Positions 24,084 to 33,707 of a stretch of 64,000 nt of DNA are shown piece after piece. The translations under genes and the position numbers were made by a program. The notes under the pieces were generated by a model. The model saw only the letters and a program-made list of their open reading frames with translations. It was not told the origin of the DNA and did no database searches. Positions within the stretch are counted from its first letter, which is position 1. Every line of letters begins with the position of its first letter. The DNA comes from Streptomyces sp. NBC_01262 (GTDB taxonomy: Bacteria; Actinomycetota; Actinomycetes; Streptomycetales; Streptomycetaceae), in contig NZ_CP108462.1 in NCBI RefSeq assembly GCF_036226365.1, positions 6,029,501-6,093,500 on the forward strand, read 5' to 3'.

Positions 24084-25874
24084 ATGGCCGTCAACCTGGT
24101 CAACGTCGAGTCCGTCGGCAAGGTGTACGGGACCCGTACGCTGCTCGACAGCATCTCGCTCGGCGTGTCGGAAGGCGACCGCATCGGGGTGGTCGGCCGC
24201 AACGGCGACGGTAAGACGACGCTGATTCGGATGCTGGCGAAGCTGGAGGACCCGGACACCGGACGGGTGACGCACCTGGGGGACCTGCGGCTGGGGGTGC
24301 TGACGCAGCACGACAGCCTGGACCCGGCGGCGACGGTGCGGCATGAGGTGCTCGGGGACAAGGCGGACCACCAGTGGGCGGGGGACGCGAAGATCCGGGA
24401 CGTGCTGACGGGGCTGTTCGGGGGGCTGGACCTGCCGGGCTTCCCGGAGGGTCTGGACACGGTGATCGGGCCGCTGTCCGGCGGTGAGCGGCGCCGGATC
24501 GCGCTGGCGAAGCTGCTGATCGACGAGCAGGACCTGGTCGTGCTGGACGAGCCGACGAACCACCTGGACGTCGAGGGCATCTCGTGGCTGGCGGCGCACC
24601 TGCAGACCCGGCGCTCGGCGCTGGTCTGCGTGACGCACGACCGGTGGTTCCTGGACCAGGTGTGCACCCGGATGTGGGACGTGCAGAGCGGCGAGGTGCA
24701 CGACTACGAGGGCGGCTACAGCGACTACGTCTTCGCGCGCGCCGAGCGCGAGCGGATCGCCGCCACCGAGGAGAGCAAGCGGCAGAACCTGATGCGCAAG
24801 GAGCTGGCCTGGCTGCGGCGCGGGGCCCCGGCACGTACGAGCAAGCCCCGGTACCGGATCGAGGCGGCGAACGAGCTGATCGCGGACGTGCCGCCGCCGC
24901 GCGACACCGCCGAGCTGATGAAGTTCGCCAACTCGCGCCTGGGGAAGACGGTCTTCGACCTCAAGGACGTGACCGTGCAGGCCGGGCCGAAGGTGCTGCT
25001 GAAGCACCTCACCTGGCAGCTCGGTCCGGGCGACCGGATCGGCCTGGTCGGGGTGAACGGCGCGGGCAAGACCTCGCTGCTGCGGGCGCTCGCGGAGGCG
25101 GCGTACAGCGACGGGGACAAGCAGCCGGCGGCCGGGCGGGTCAGTGTGGGCAAGACGGTGAAGCTGGCCTATCTGTCGCAGGAGGTCGCGGAGCTGGATC
25201 CGGCGTGGCGGGTGCTGCAGGCCGTGGAGGCGGTACGGCAGCGCGTGGACCTGGGCAAGGGGCGGGAGATGACCGCCGGGCAGCTGTGCGAGAAGTTCGG
25301 GTTCACCAAGGAGAAGCAGTGGACGCCGGTCGGCGACCTGTCGGGTGGTGAGCGGCGGCGGCTGCAGATCCTGCGGCTGCTGATGGACGAGCCGAATGTG
25401 CTGTTCCTGGACGAGCCGACCAACGACCTGGACATCGAGACCCTGACCCAGCTGGAGGACCTCCTCGACGGCTGGCCGGGCTCGATGGTCGTGATCTCCC
25501 ACGACCGGTACTTCCTGGAGCGTACGACGGACCGCGTGCTCGCCCTGCTCGGCGACTTCACGCTGCGCATGCTGCCGCGCGGCGTCGACGAGTACCTGGA
25601 GCGCCGCCGCGCCGCCGTCGAGGCGGCGGCCCCGGCCGCCGCGCCCGCGAAGCCCAAGGGCGGCGGCGACAGCCGGGCGGCGAAGAAGGAGCTGCAGAAG
25701 GTCGAGCGGCAGCTCGACAAGGTCGCGGAGCGGGAGAAGAAGCTGCACGCGCAGATCGCCGAGAACGCCACGGACTTCGAGCGGGTCGCGAACCTGGACA
25801 TGGAACTGCGCTCGCTGAGCGCCGAGCGGGACGAGCTGGAGATGCGCTGGCTGGAGCTCGCGGACGAGGTGTAG
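24084..25874 (+). CDS. ABC-F family ATPase
   Basis: Codes for 596 residues. Two tandem ATPase domains without membrane spans: Walker A GRNGDGKTT (about 38) and GVNGAGKTS (about 325), signatures LSGGERRRIALA and LSGGERRRLQIL, Walker B VVLDEPTNHLDVEG and LFLDEPTNDLDIE. An inter-domain linker is followed by a C-terminal charged coiled coil (about 525-596, DSRAAKKELQKVERQLDKVAER). This is the ABC-F group acting on ribosomes as translation factors or resistance proteins; the coiled coil resembles Uup. GGAG 5 bases before the ATG. Confidence 0.93.
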   Translation: MAVNLVNVESVGKVYGTRTLLDSISLGVSEGDRIGVVGRNGDGKTTLIRMLAKLEDPDTGRVTHLGDLRLGVLTQHDSLDPAATVRHEVLGDKADHQWAGDAKIRDVLTGLFGGLDLPGFPEGLDTVIGPLSGGERRRIALAKLLIDEQDLVVLDEPTNHLDVEGISWLAAHLQTRRSALVCVTHDRWFLDQVCTRMWDVQSGEVHDYEGGYSDYVFARAERERIAATEESKRQNLMRKELAWLRRGAPARTSKPRYRIEAANELIADVPPPRDTAELMKFANSRLGKTVFDLKDVTVQAGPKVLLKHLTWQLGPGDRIGLVGVNGAGKTSLLRALAEAAYSDGDKQPAAGRVSVGKTVKLAYLSQEVAELDPAWRVLQAVEAVRQRVDLGKGREMTAGQLCEKFGFTKEKQWTPVGDLSGGERRRLQILRLLMDEPNVLFLDEPTNDLDIETLTQLEDLLDGWPGSMVVISHDRYFLERTTDRVLALLGDFTLRMLPRGVDEYLERRRAAVEAAAPAAAPAKPKGGGDSRAAKKELQKVERQLDKVAEREKKLHAQIAENATDFERVANLDMELRSLSAERDELEMRWLELADEV

Positions 25875-25969
25875 CGAGGCGCAGCCAGGCGCAGCCGATC
25901 TACAGCCGTAACCCAACGGTGTCAAGTAGGCACCCTGCGCTGTGAGTTGCCAGTGATACAAAGAGCCCC

Positions 25970-27115
25970 ATGTCGCAGCCGCCGCTTCCCCCTCCGTACG
26001 ATCCCCTGGTGCCGCGCAGCAGCGGTGGCGGCGGCAACGGCAAGCTGATCGGCGTCGTGGTGGCCTCGGCCGTCGCTCTCGTGGCGGTCGTCGGTGGTGT
26101 GCTGGCGGCGGCCTCCGATGACGTGGTGACCTCGAACGGGCCTCAGGTCGGCCCGATCGCCGCCCACTCGCAGCGCGTTGGCGGCAGCGGCGGCGACGCG
26201 ATCCGGGCCGGGCTGCTGTGGACCAAGTCCGGGTCCGAGGCCGGGGCGTCGGCGCCGGACGTGTGGTTCACCGGGAAGGCGATCGTCGAGGCGGGGCCGG
26301 ACGCGGTTGTCTCCTACGACATCGACAGCGGGCACAAGAACTGGTCGGTCCCGCTGCCCGGCGAGCCCTGCCCCGCCTCGCCGGAGAGCCCGGACGACCG
26401 GATCGTGGTGCAGTACGGCGCCGGGTGCGCCCGGATGATGGCGATCGACATCGCCAAGGGTTCCGTGCTGTGGACCACGACGGTGCACGGGAAATGCGGT
26501 GAGGTCGGCGACAAGGGCGGGTCGGAGCCGATCGCGGTCATCCAGTGCGGCGCGTCCGGCGCTGCCACGTCCTACGTGCAGGGGATCAGCGCGTCCGGCG
26601 GCAGGCAGTGGAGCTGGGAGGTGCCCTCGCGCAGCGAGGTCAGCGCTGTGATCTCCACCGACCCGGTGGTGGTCGCCCTGTCGGCCGGGCAGGGCTCGCC
26701 GCTCTCGGAGGTCGTGTTCCTGGCGGACGGGAAGGCGAAGTCCCGTATCCAGCTGGGCAGTCCGGGCGCGCAGGGCTACGCGGTGGACTCGGACACGCTC
26801 TACGCCTCCACCGGGTTCCACCCGGGGCGGATCGCGGCCATCGGCCTGAGCACCGGACAGGTGAAGTGGCTCGCCGGGCCGGACTGGGAGCGCGAGGTGA
26901 CGGTGGTCGGCCTGGACGAGGGCGGGAGCAAGGTGATCGGGTATCAGGCGGCCGCGTACGGCAAGCCGGGGCGGCTGGTCGCGGTGGACACCGCGACGCA
27001 CGAGGCGACGCCGTACATGGAGCTCCCGGCGGGCGCCGGAGTCGGCGGTCACCTGTGGCTGTACAGGGAGCACTTCTTCGCTACGACGGCGAAGTCGATC
27101 ACGGCCTTCGGCTGA
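25970..27115 (+). CDS. membrane-anchored PQQ-like beta-propeller protein
   Basis: Codes for 381 residues. A Pro-rich cytoplasmic start, one membrane span (GVVVASAVALVAVVGGVLAAAS) and an exported domain with repeated strand patterns (VVSYDIDSGHKNWSVPLPGE, MMAIDIAKGSVLWTTTVHG, IAAIGLSTGQVKWLAGP) of PQQ-binding-like beta-propellers. Function unknown, probably surface protein-protein or ligand binding. GATACA at 25955-25960 lies 9 bases before the ATG and there is no ribosome site, so leaderless expression is likely. Confidence 0.85.
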   Translation: MSQPPLPPPYDPLVPRSSGGGGNGKLIGVVVASAVALVAVVGGVLAAASDDVVTSNGPQVGPIAAHSQRVGGSGGDAIRAGLLWTKSGSEAGASAPDVWFTGKAIVEAGPDAVVSYDIDSGHKNWSVPLPGEPCPASPESPDDRIVVQYGAGCARMMAIDIAKGSVLWTTTVHGKCGEVGDKGGSEPIAVIQCGASGAATSYVQGISASGGRQWSWEVPSRSEVSAVISTDPVVVALSAGQGSPLSEVVFLADGKAKSRIQLGSPGAQGYAVDSDTLYASTGFHPGRIAAIGLSTGQVKWLAGPDWEREVTVVGLDEGGSKVIGYQAAAYGKPGRLVAVDTATHEATPYMELPAGAGVGGHLWLYREHFFATTAKSITAFG

Positions 27116-27314
27116 ACGGACACATGTTGTCCGACTGAGTTATGAAACAGACCCTTTCGGGGGTGAACCAGCCAACAAAGGGCGGGAATTCCGATAATGA
27201 GGGAGGCTTCTGACCAGTAAGGGGCGCGAAAAGTCGAACAAGCGTGTACCTTCCGGGGCTAGACCCGGGCCCACAGAGGGGGCACAGCTGGGCTCGGTGG
27301 ATGAGGGGGACGCC

Positions 27315-28013
27315 ATGGGCGTACGGCTTGTGGTGGTCGACGACCACCGTCTGCTGGCGGAAGCGCTCGCCTCCGCGCTCAAGCTGCGCGGGCACCGCGT
27401 CCTCGCGGCCTCCGCACCCGCCTCCGGTGCGGCCGACCTGGTGCTGTCGCGGTCGCCGGAGGTCTGCCTGATCGGGACCGCGTCCCCGGCCGAGCCGGGG
27501 GTCTTCGACCCGGTCGTACGGATCAAGAAGGAGCGGCCGGGGGTCGCCGTGCTGGTCCTCGGGCCGGTGCCGAACCCCCGTGGGATCGCCGCCGCCTTCG
27601 CCGCCGGCGCCTCGGGCTACGTACGCCACGACGAGCGCATCGAGGGCGTCGAGCGCGCCATGAGCAAGGCCCGTGCCGGGGAGGTCGCCGTCGCCCCCGC
27701 CCTCCTCCAGGCCGCCTTCGCCGAGCTCCTCAACCCCGTCGCCGAGCCCGACGACGAGGGCACCCGGCTCCTCCAGATCCTCACCCCCCGCGAGATCGAG
27801 GTCCTCGTCCGCGTCGCCGAGGGCGAGGACACCCGCCTCATCGCCGCCGGCATGGGCATCGCCCCCAGCACCGCGCGCACCCACGTCCAGCGCGTCCTGA
27901 TGAAGCTCGGCGTCGGCTCCCGCCTGGAAGCGGCGGCCCTGGCCGCCCGCACCGGCCTGCTGGACCGCGCTACGACTCCGCTTCATCCGGCGCGGCCGGC
28001 GGCGGAGGCGTAG
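27315..28013 (+). CDS. orphan LuxR-type regulator with degenerate receiver
   Basis: Codes for 232 residues from ATG 27315 (GAGGGGGA 4 bases upstream). The receiver opens normally (VRLVVVDDHRLLAEALASALK) but the phospho-acceptor position reads EVCLIGTASPAE, with Gly/Thr in place of Asp, and the conserved Lys is Arg in GYVRHDE. The C-terminal LuxR helix-turn-helix is intact (LTPREIEVLVRVAEGEDTRLIAAGMGIAPSTARTHVQRVLMKLG). It is thus an atypical, probably phosphorylation-independent regulator. No kinase is adjacent. The 3' 44 bp overlap the convergent gene at 27970. Confidence 0.88.
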   Translation: MGVRLVVVDDHRLLAEALASALKLRGHRVLAASAPASGAADLVLSRSPEVCLIGTASPAEPGVFDPVVRIKKERPGVAVLVLGPVPNPRGIAAAFAAGASGYVRHDERIEGVERAMSKARAGEVAVAPALLQAAFAELLNPVAEPDDEGTRLLQILTPREIEVLVRVAEGEDTRLIAAGMGIAPSTARTHVQRVLMKLGVGSRLEAAALAARTGLLDRATTPLHPARPAAEA

Positions 28014-28290
28014 GGCTGAGCTTCAGCCACACCAGGAAGAACAGGCCCAGCAGGAGCATGCCCAGGCCCGTCCAGAGGTTGATGTTGATGCCCTGGGCCT
28101 TGTCGATGGAGGCGTCGGACGCGGCCAGGCCGGCGATCGTGACGATGACGCCGTAGAGGGTGAAGAGGCCGCCGATGATGCGGCGGATGTCGAACAGGCG
28201 GGCGGCGGTGGTGGAGAGCTTCTCCAGCTCTTCCACCTGGTGCTGGTACTCGGGCTCGGGGCCGGGCTCGCGGGGCTCGTCGTCGGTCAT
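27970..28290 (-). CDS. small two-span membrane protein
   Basis: Codes for 106 residues. An acidic N-terminal part (EYQHQVEELEKLSTTAARLF) is followed by two spans (IIGGLFTLYGVIVTIAGLAAS, LWTGLGMLLLGLFFLVWLKL) and a Pro-rich tail. It lies 23 bp downstream of the SSS symporter stop codon region on the same strand, so co-transcription as a small accessory subunit is plausible. The 3' end overlaps the regulator gene on the other strand by 44 bp. Confidence 0.82.
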   Translation of the reverse strand: MTDDEPREPGPEPEYQHQVEELEKLSTTAARLFDIRRIIGGLFTLYGVIVTIAGLAASDASIDKAQGININLWTGLGMLLLGLFFLVWLKLSPTPPPPAAPDEAES

Positions 28291-28313
28291 GCGATGTCAC
28301 CTCTGAACGGGAA

Positions 28314-30011
28314 TCAGAACGAGAAGGGGATGTAGCACAGCGCGGCCAGCACCAGCGCGGTCCAGCCCAGCAGCGCGGGCCGGCGGTACCAGGCGTCGTC
28401 GCCCTTGGCGGGGGGCTCGGCCATGCCGGGGGAGTGGGTGCCGTAGACCAGGCCGGCGAGCTCGGAGGCGGGCTTGGGCGGGGTGAAGAAGGTGACGACG
28501 ACCATCACGACGGCGCCGGTGACGAAGGCGACGATCGCGGAGACGAAGTTCGCGCCCTGGTCGCTCGGGATGCCGATGACGTCCTGCTTGTAGAACCAGA
28601 AGTAGTTGATCATCGCGGCGACCGTGCCGCTGAGCAGCCCCCAGAAGCCCGCCTTGGCGGAGGTCCGCTTCCAGAACATGCCGATGATGAAGACCACGAA
28701 CATCGGCACGTTGAAGAAGGAGAAGAGCGTCTGGAGGTACGCCATGATGTTGCTGAAGGTGGACGCCAGGAAGGCCGTGCCCATGCTGGCGAACACCCCG
28801 ATCACGGTGATGATCCGGCCGAAGCGCACGTAGTACTCGTCGGGGCGGCCCGGCCGCACGTACGGCCCCCAGATGTCGTTGGTGAAGACCGTGTTGAAGG
28901 ACGAGACGTTCGCCGCCATGCCCGCCATGAAGGCCGCCAGCAGCCCGGTGACCGCGATGCCGAGCACGCCGTTGGGCAGCAGGTCCTGCATGAGCAGCGG
29001 GATCGCGTCGTTGTACGTCAGATCGGACTTGTCCGTGCCGATCGTCGGCAGGATCGCCGCCGCGACGAGCCCGGGGACCATCACGATGAACGGGATGAAG
29101 ATCTTGGGGAAGGCCGCGATCAGCGGGGTGCGCTGGGCGGCGGAGAGGTTCTTCGCGGACAGGGCGCGCTGGACCTCGGCGAAGTTGGTGGTCCAGTAGC
29201 CGAAGCTGAGGACGAAGCCGAGGCCGAGGACGATGGTCAGCCAGTTCGCGCCGAGCGGGTTGGGGTCGCCGATGCCGGTGCCGTTCCAGGCGGTGGTGAA
29301 GTCGACGCCGTGCGAGGCGTCGAGCGAGTCGGTGAGGCCGCTGACGCCGCCGACCCGCTTGAGGCCGACCACCGTCAGGGGGATCAGCGCGGCGAGGATG
29401 ACGAAGAACTGCAGCACCTCGTTGTAGATCGCCGAGGACAGACCGCCGATGGTGATGTAGATCAGCACGAAGAACCCGGCGACGACGATGGCCACCCACT
29501 GCGGCCACCCGAGCAGCGCCTCGACGACGATCGCCAGCGCGTAGAGATTGACGCCCGCGATGAGGATGGCGGCGCACGCGAAGAGGATCGAGCTGAGCAG
29601 ATGCGCGCCCCGGTCGTAGCGGTGCAGCAGGAACTCCGGTACGGACCGGACCTTCGAGCCGTAGTAGAACGGCATCATCACCAGGCCGAGGAAGACCATC
29701 GCCGGGATCGCGCCGATCCAGTACCAGTGCACGGTGTACGCGCCGTACTGTGCTCCGTTGGCCGCCATGCCGAGGATCTCGGTGGCGCCGAGGTTGGCGG
29801 CGACGAAGGCGAGGCCGGTCACCCAGGCGGGCAGGGAGCGGCCGGACAGGAAGAAGTCGAGGCTCGTCTTGACGCTGCGCCGGGCGGCGAAGCCGATGCC
29901 GAGGACGACGACGAAGTAGATCGCGAGGATCGCGTAGTCCAGCACGTTGACCGGCAGACGGAGATCGTCGGCGAGGTGGAGCGGGGCGTGCGGGGAGGGC
30001 AGGGAGCGCAT
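28314..30011 (-). CDS. sodium:solute symporter family (SSS) transporter
   Basis: Codes for 565 residues from ATG 30011 (GGGGAGG 10 bases upstream; ATG 30044 is an alternative). Thirteen or so membrane spans with the SSS signature SLPAWVTGLAFVAANLGATEILGMAANGA and GGLSSAIYNEVLQFFVI. The family imports sugars, amino acids or vitamins with Na+. It is divergent from the galT-galE-galK operon, with a shared promoter region, so galactose is the obvious candidate substrate; this is inference from context. Confidence 0.92.
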   Translation of the reverse strand: MRSLPSPHAPLHLADDLRLPVNVLDYAILAIYFVVVLGIGFAARRSVKTSLDFFLSGRSLPAWVTGLAFVAANLGATEILGMAANGAQYGAYTVHWYWIGAIPAMVFLGLVMMPFYYGSKVRSVPEFLLHRYDRGAHLLSSILFACAAILIAGVNLYALAIVVEALLGWPQWVAIVVAGFFVLIYITIGGLSSAIYNEVLQFFVILAALIPLTVVGLKRVGGVSGLTDSLDASHGVDFTTAWNGTGIGDPNPLGANWLTIVLGLGFVLSFGYWTTNFAEVQRALSAKNLSAAQRTPLIAAFPKIFIPFIVMVPGLVAAAILPTIGTDKSDLTYNDAIPLLMQDLLPNGVLGIAVTGLLAAFMAGMAANVSSFNTVFTNDIWGPYVRPGRPDEYYVRFGRIITVIGVFASMGTAFLASTFSNIMAYLQTLFSFFNVPMFVVFIIGMFWKRTSAKAGFWGLLSGTVAAMINYFWFYKQDVIGIPSDQGANFVSAIVAFVTGAVVMVVVTFFTPPKPASELAGLVYGTHSPGMAEPPAKGDDAWYRRPALLGWTALVLAALCYIPFSF

Positions 30012-30060
30012 ATCGCGGATGCCTCCCCGGAATGCCGGAATCATTGACGCGACTGTTGCC

Positions 30061-30090
30061 TTGTGGTTAATTGTGTTCGCTTATGTTTGG
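30061..30090. promoter_or_regulatory. three direct 10-bp repeats in the gal promoter
   Basis: TTGTGGTTAA, TTGTGTTCGC and TTATGTTTGG follow one another without gaps between the divergent symporter and galT. Direct repeats in the major Streptomyces gal promoter are known to act in galactose induction. Confidence 0.6.
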
Positions 30091-30120
30091 TGGACGGATG
30101 AGCAGCCAGGAGCCCGCACG

Positions 30121-31167
30121 GTGAAGAAGACGACGACCCGGCTCGCCGACGGTCGCGAGCTGATCTACTACGACCGCCGGGACGACGCGGTGCGCGACGC
30201 CGTCGACCACCGGCCGCTCGACCCGGTGGCCACGGCCTCGGAGATCCGCCGCGACCCGCTGCTCGGCGACTCCGTCGCGATCGCGTCCCACCGGCAGGGC
30301 CGCACCTATCTGCCGCCCGCCGACGAGTGCCCGCTGTGCCCGTCGCGCGAGGGCCGGCTCAGCGAGATCCCGGACAGTGACTACGACGTCGCGGTCTTCG
30401 AGAACCGCTTCCCCTCCCTCAGCGGGGACACCGGGCGCTGCGAGGTGGTCTGCTTCACCTCCGACCACGACAAGTCCTTCGCCGACCTCACCGAGGACCA
30501 GGCCCGCCTGGTCCTGGACGCCTGGACCGACCGCACGGCCGAGCTGTCCCAGCTGCCCTCCGTCGAGCAGGTCTACTGCTTCGAGAACCGCGGCAAGGAG
30601 ATCGGCGTCACCCTGGGCCACCCGCACGGGCAGATCTACGGCTACCCCTTCGTCACCCCGCGCACCGAGCTGATGCTGCGCTCCCTGGAGCAGCACCGCG
30701 AGGCCACCGGCGGCCGCAACCTCTTCGACGACACGATCGCCGCCGAGCTCGCCGACGGCTCCCGCATCGTGATGGACACCGCGCACTGGACGGCCTTCGT
30801 CCCCTACGCCGCCCACTGGCCGTACGAGGTGCACCTCTACCCCAAGCGCCGGGTGCCGGACCTGCTGGGCCTGGACGAGGAGACACGGGCGGAGTTCCCG
30901 GAGGTCTACCTGGAGCTGCTGCGCCGTTTCGACCGGATCTTCGGCGAGAACGAGCCCGCGACCCCGTACATCTCGGGCTGGCACCAGGCGCCCTTCAGCA
31001 GCGAGCTGCGCCGCGAGTTCGCGCTGCACCTGGAGCTGTTCACCATCCGCCGCACGGCGGGCAAGCTGAAGTTCCTGGCGGGCTCGGAGTCCGGCATGAG
31101 CGCCTTCATCAACGACGTGCCGCCGGAGGCCGCGGCGCAGCGGCTGCGGGCGGTCGCGAGCGTATGA
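30121..31167 (+). CDS. galT: galactose-1-phosphate uridylyltransferase
   Basis: Codes for 348 residues from GTG 30121 (AGGAG 8 bases upstream). The HIT-fold enzyme motifs are complete: CPLCPSREG zinc ligands, CFENRGKEIGVTLGHPHGQIYGYPF with the HPHGQ active site, and WHQAPF. It transfers UMP from UDP-glucose to galactose-1-phosphate in the Leloir pathway. First gene of galTEK, 103 bp before galE. Confidence 0.96.
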   Translation: MKKTTTRLADGRELIYYDRRDDAVRDAVDHRPLDPVATASEIRRDPLLGDSVAIASHRQGRTYLPPADECPLCPSREGRLSEIPDSDYDVAVFENRFPSLSGDTGRCEVVCFTSDHDKSFADLTEDQARLVLDAWTDRTAELSQLPSVEQVYCFENRGKEIGVTLGHPHGQIYGYPFVTPRTELMLRSLEQHREATGGRNLFDDTIAAELADGSRIVMDTAHWTAFVPYAAHWPYEVHLYPKRRVPDLLGLDEETRAEFPEVYLELLRRFDRIFGENEPATPYISGWHQAPFSSELRREFALHLELFTIRRTAGKLKFLAGSESGMSAFINDVPPEAAAQRLRAVASV

Positions 31168-31270
31168 GCGCCTTCAGCGGCTTCATGGAAAGCTCTCAGC
31201 GAGCCCTCACGAGCCGCCGTTACGGTGGCGGCGAGACGGACACCGCAGACATCAGGAAGGCAGCCACCCT

Positions 31271-32269
31271 GTGAGCACCGACACCACCGACCCCACCGGT
31301 ACGAAGAAATACCTGGTCACCGGCGGCGCCGGCTATGTCGGCAGCGTCGTCACCCGGCATCTGCTGGAGGCGGGCCACGAGGTCACCGTCCTGGACGACC
31401 TGTCCACCGGCTTCCGCGCCGGGGTCCCCGAGGGCGCCGAGTTCGTCGAGGGCCGCATCCAGACCGACGCCGCGCGGATCCTGGACCCCTCCTACGACGG
31501 CGTGCTGCACTTCGCCGCCAGCTCCCAGGTCGGCGAGTCCGTCGTCAACCCCGAGAAGTACTGGCGCAACAACGTCGCCGGCTCGCTGGAGCTGCTCACC
31601 GCCATGCGCGAGGCGGGCGTGCGCAAGCTGGTCTTCTCCTCCACCGCCGCCACCTACGGCGAGCCGAAGACCGTCCCGATCACCGAGGACGAGCCGACGC
31701 TGCCCACCAACCCGTACGGGGCCAGCAAGCTCGCCGTCGACCACATGATCACCAGCGAGGCCGTCGCCCACGGCCTGGCGGCGGTCTCGCTGCGCTACTT
31801 CAACGTCGCGGGCGCGTACGGCAGCTCCGGCGAGCGCCACGACCCCGAGTCGCACCTCATCCCGCTGGTCTTCCAGGTCGCCCAGGGCCGCCGCGAGGCC
31901 ATCTCCGTCTTCGGCGACGACTACCCGACCCCCGACGGCACCTGCGTCCGCGACTACATCCACGTCGCCGACCTCGCCGACGCCCACCTCCTCGCCCTGG
32001 AGCACGCCGCCCCCGGCGAGCACCTCATCTGTAACCTCGGCAACGGCAGCGGCTTCTCCGTGCGCGAGGTCATCGAGACCGTCCGCCAGGTCACCGGCCA
32101 CCCGATCCCCGAGGTCCTCGCCCCCAGGCGCGGCGGCGATCCGGCCGTCCTGGTGGCCTCCGCCGAGCGGGCGAAGCAGCGGCTGGGCTGGAAGCCGTCC
32201 CGCGCCGACCTCACGGGTATCGTGCGCGACGCATGGGAATTCACGCAGAACCTGGAGAACGAGAAGTGA
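31271..32269 (+). CDS. galE: UDP-glucose 4-epimerase
   Basis: Codes for 332 residues from GTG 31271. Short-chain dehydrogenase fold with the NAD-binding VTGGAGYVGS and the Ser/Tyr/Lys catalytic set (SSTAATYGE, NPYGASKLAVD). It interconverts UDP-galactose and UDP-glucose. Second gene of the operon; its stop overlaps the galK start (GTGA). Confidence 0.96.
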   Translation: MSTDTTDPTGTKKYLVTGGAGYVGSVVTRHLLEAGHEVTVLDDLSTGFRAGVPEGAEFVEGRIQTDAARILDPSYDGVLHFAASSQVGESVVNPEKYWRNNVAGSLELLTAMREAGVRKLVFSSTAATYGEPKTVPITEDEPTLPTNPYGASKLAVDHMITSEAVAHGLAAVSLRYFNVAGAYGSSGERHDPESHLIPLVFQVAQGRREAISVFGDDYPTPDGTCVRDYIHVADLADAHLLALEHAAPGEHLICNLGNGSGFSVREVIETVRQVTGHPIPEVLAPRRGGDPAVLVASAERAKQRLGWKPSRADLTGIVRDAWEFTQNLENEK

Positions 32270-33438
32270 CGGCAGACGCCCTTCGCGACGACCTCGGCGA
32301 CGCCTTTCGCGCGGTTTTCGGCACCGCCCCCGACGGGGTCTGGGCGGCGCCCGGCCGGGTCAACCTGATCGGTGAGCACACCGACTACAACGACGGCTTC
32401 GTGATGCCCTTCGCGCTGCCGCACACCACGATCGCCGCCGTCTCGCGCCGCGAGGACGGGCTGCTGCGGCTGCACTCCGCCTCCGGCGACGTGGACGGCG
32501 CCGTCGTCGAGCTGCGGGTCGGCGAACTGCACCCCGACGCCCCCGCGGAGGGCTGGGCCGCGTACCCCGCCGCCGTGTTCTGGGCGCTGCGCGACGCGGG
32601 CCACGAGGTGGGCGGCGCGGACATCCACTACGAGTCCACCGTCCCCACCGGCGCCGGCCTGTCCTCCTCCGCCGCCCTCGAAGTGGTCACCGCGCTCGCG
32701 CTGAACGACCTCTACGACCTGGGGCTCGAAGGCTGGCGGCTGGCCCGGCTGTGCCAGCGCGCCGAGAACGTCTACGTCGGCGCCCCCACCGGCATCATGG
32801 ACCAGACCGCCTCCGCCTGCTGCACCGCAGGCCACGCCCTGTTCCTGGACACCCGGGACCTGTCGCAGCGCCAGATCCCGGTGGACCTGGCCGCACAGGG
32901 GCTGCGGCTGCTGGTCGTCGACACCCAGGTCAAGCACGCCCACAGCGAGGGCGAGTACGGCAAGCGGCGGGCCGGCTGCGAGGCGGCGGCGGACGCGCTG
33001 GAGGTCGACGCGCTGCGCGACATCCCCTTCGAGGGGCTCGACGACGCCCTCGCGCGCCTGGACGACGAGGAACTCGTCCGCCTCACCCGCCATGTCGTCA
33101 CCGAGGACCATCGGGTCGAGCAGGTCGCCCGCCTGGCCGGGGACGGCGACTTCCGCGCCCTCGGGCCGGTCCTGACCGAGGGCCATGCCTCTCTGCGCGA
33201 CGACTTCCGCATCTCCTGCCCGGAGTTGGACCTGGTGGTCTCCGCCGCCAACGACTCCGGCGCGCTCGGCTCCCGGATGACCGGCGGCGGCTTCGGCGGC
33301 TCGGCGATCGTCCTGGTCGAGGACGCGGCTGCGCACAAGGTCGAGGAGGCGGTGCTCGCGGCCTTCGCCTCGGCCGGCTTCCGTACGCCGCGGGTCTTCA
33401 GCGCGGTTCCGTCCGAAGGCGCCCGCCGACTGGCCTGA
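32266..33438 (+). CDS. galK: galactokinase
   Basis: Codes for 390 residues from GTG 32266. GHMP kinase with the galactokinase signature GRVNLIGEHTDYNDGF, the ATP loop PTGAGLSSSAALEV and TGGGFGGSAIVLV near the end. It phosphorylates galactose. GTGA overlap with galE couples translation. Confidence 0.97.
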   Translation: MTADALRDDLGDAFRAVFGTAPDGVWAAPGRVNLIGEHTDYNDGFVMPFALPHTTIAAVSRREDGLLRLHSASGDVDGAVVELRVGELHPDAPAEGWAAYPAAVFWALRDAGHEVGGADIHYESTVPTGAGLSSSAALEVVTALALNDLYDLGLEGWRLARLCQRAENVYVGAPTGIMDQTASACCTAGHALFLDTRDLSQRQIPVDLAAQGLRLLVVDTQVKHAHSEGEYGKRRAGCEAAADALEVDALRDIPFEGLDDALARLDDEELVRLTRHVVTEDHRVEQVARLAGDGDFRALGPVLTEGHASLRDDFRISCPELDLVVSAANDSGALGSRMTGGGFGGSAIVLVEDAAAHKVEEAVLAAFASAGFRTPRVFSAVPSEGARRLA

Positions 33439-33707
33439 ACCGATCAGTATCTGCAACAAAACCCAACTCCATCAAGCAAGTTTTGCCATTCCGGCGCCTT
33501 TGTCAGCCCCTGCCCCTACGCTTTTTTCACAGCGCCGGTGGGGGCCGGCGCAGCATCAGGGGGCGAGACACAAGGGTTCGGCACCTGGAACGGGGTAGTA
33601 GTCCACCACCTACGGCGGCGGTCGTACGGACGGTGGCTGCGGTGCACAGCCCCGCTCCGGGTGCCGGATCCTCCGTGGCGACCGCCTCCACCTTGGGGGA
33701 CTGCCAA

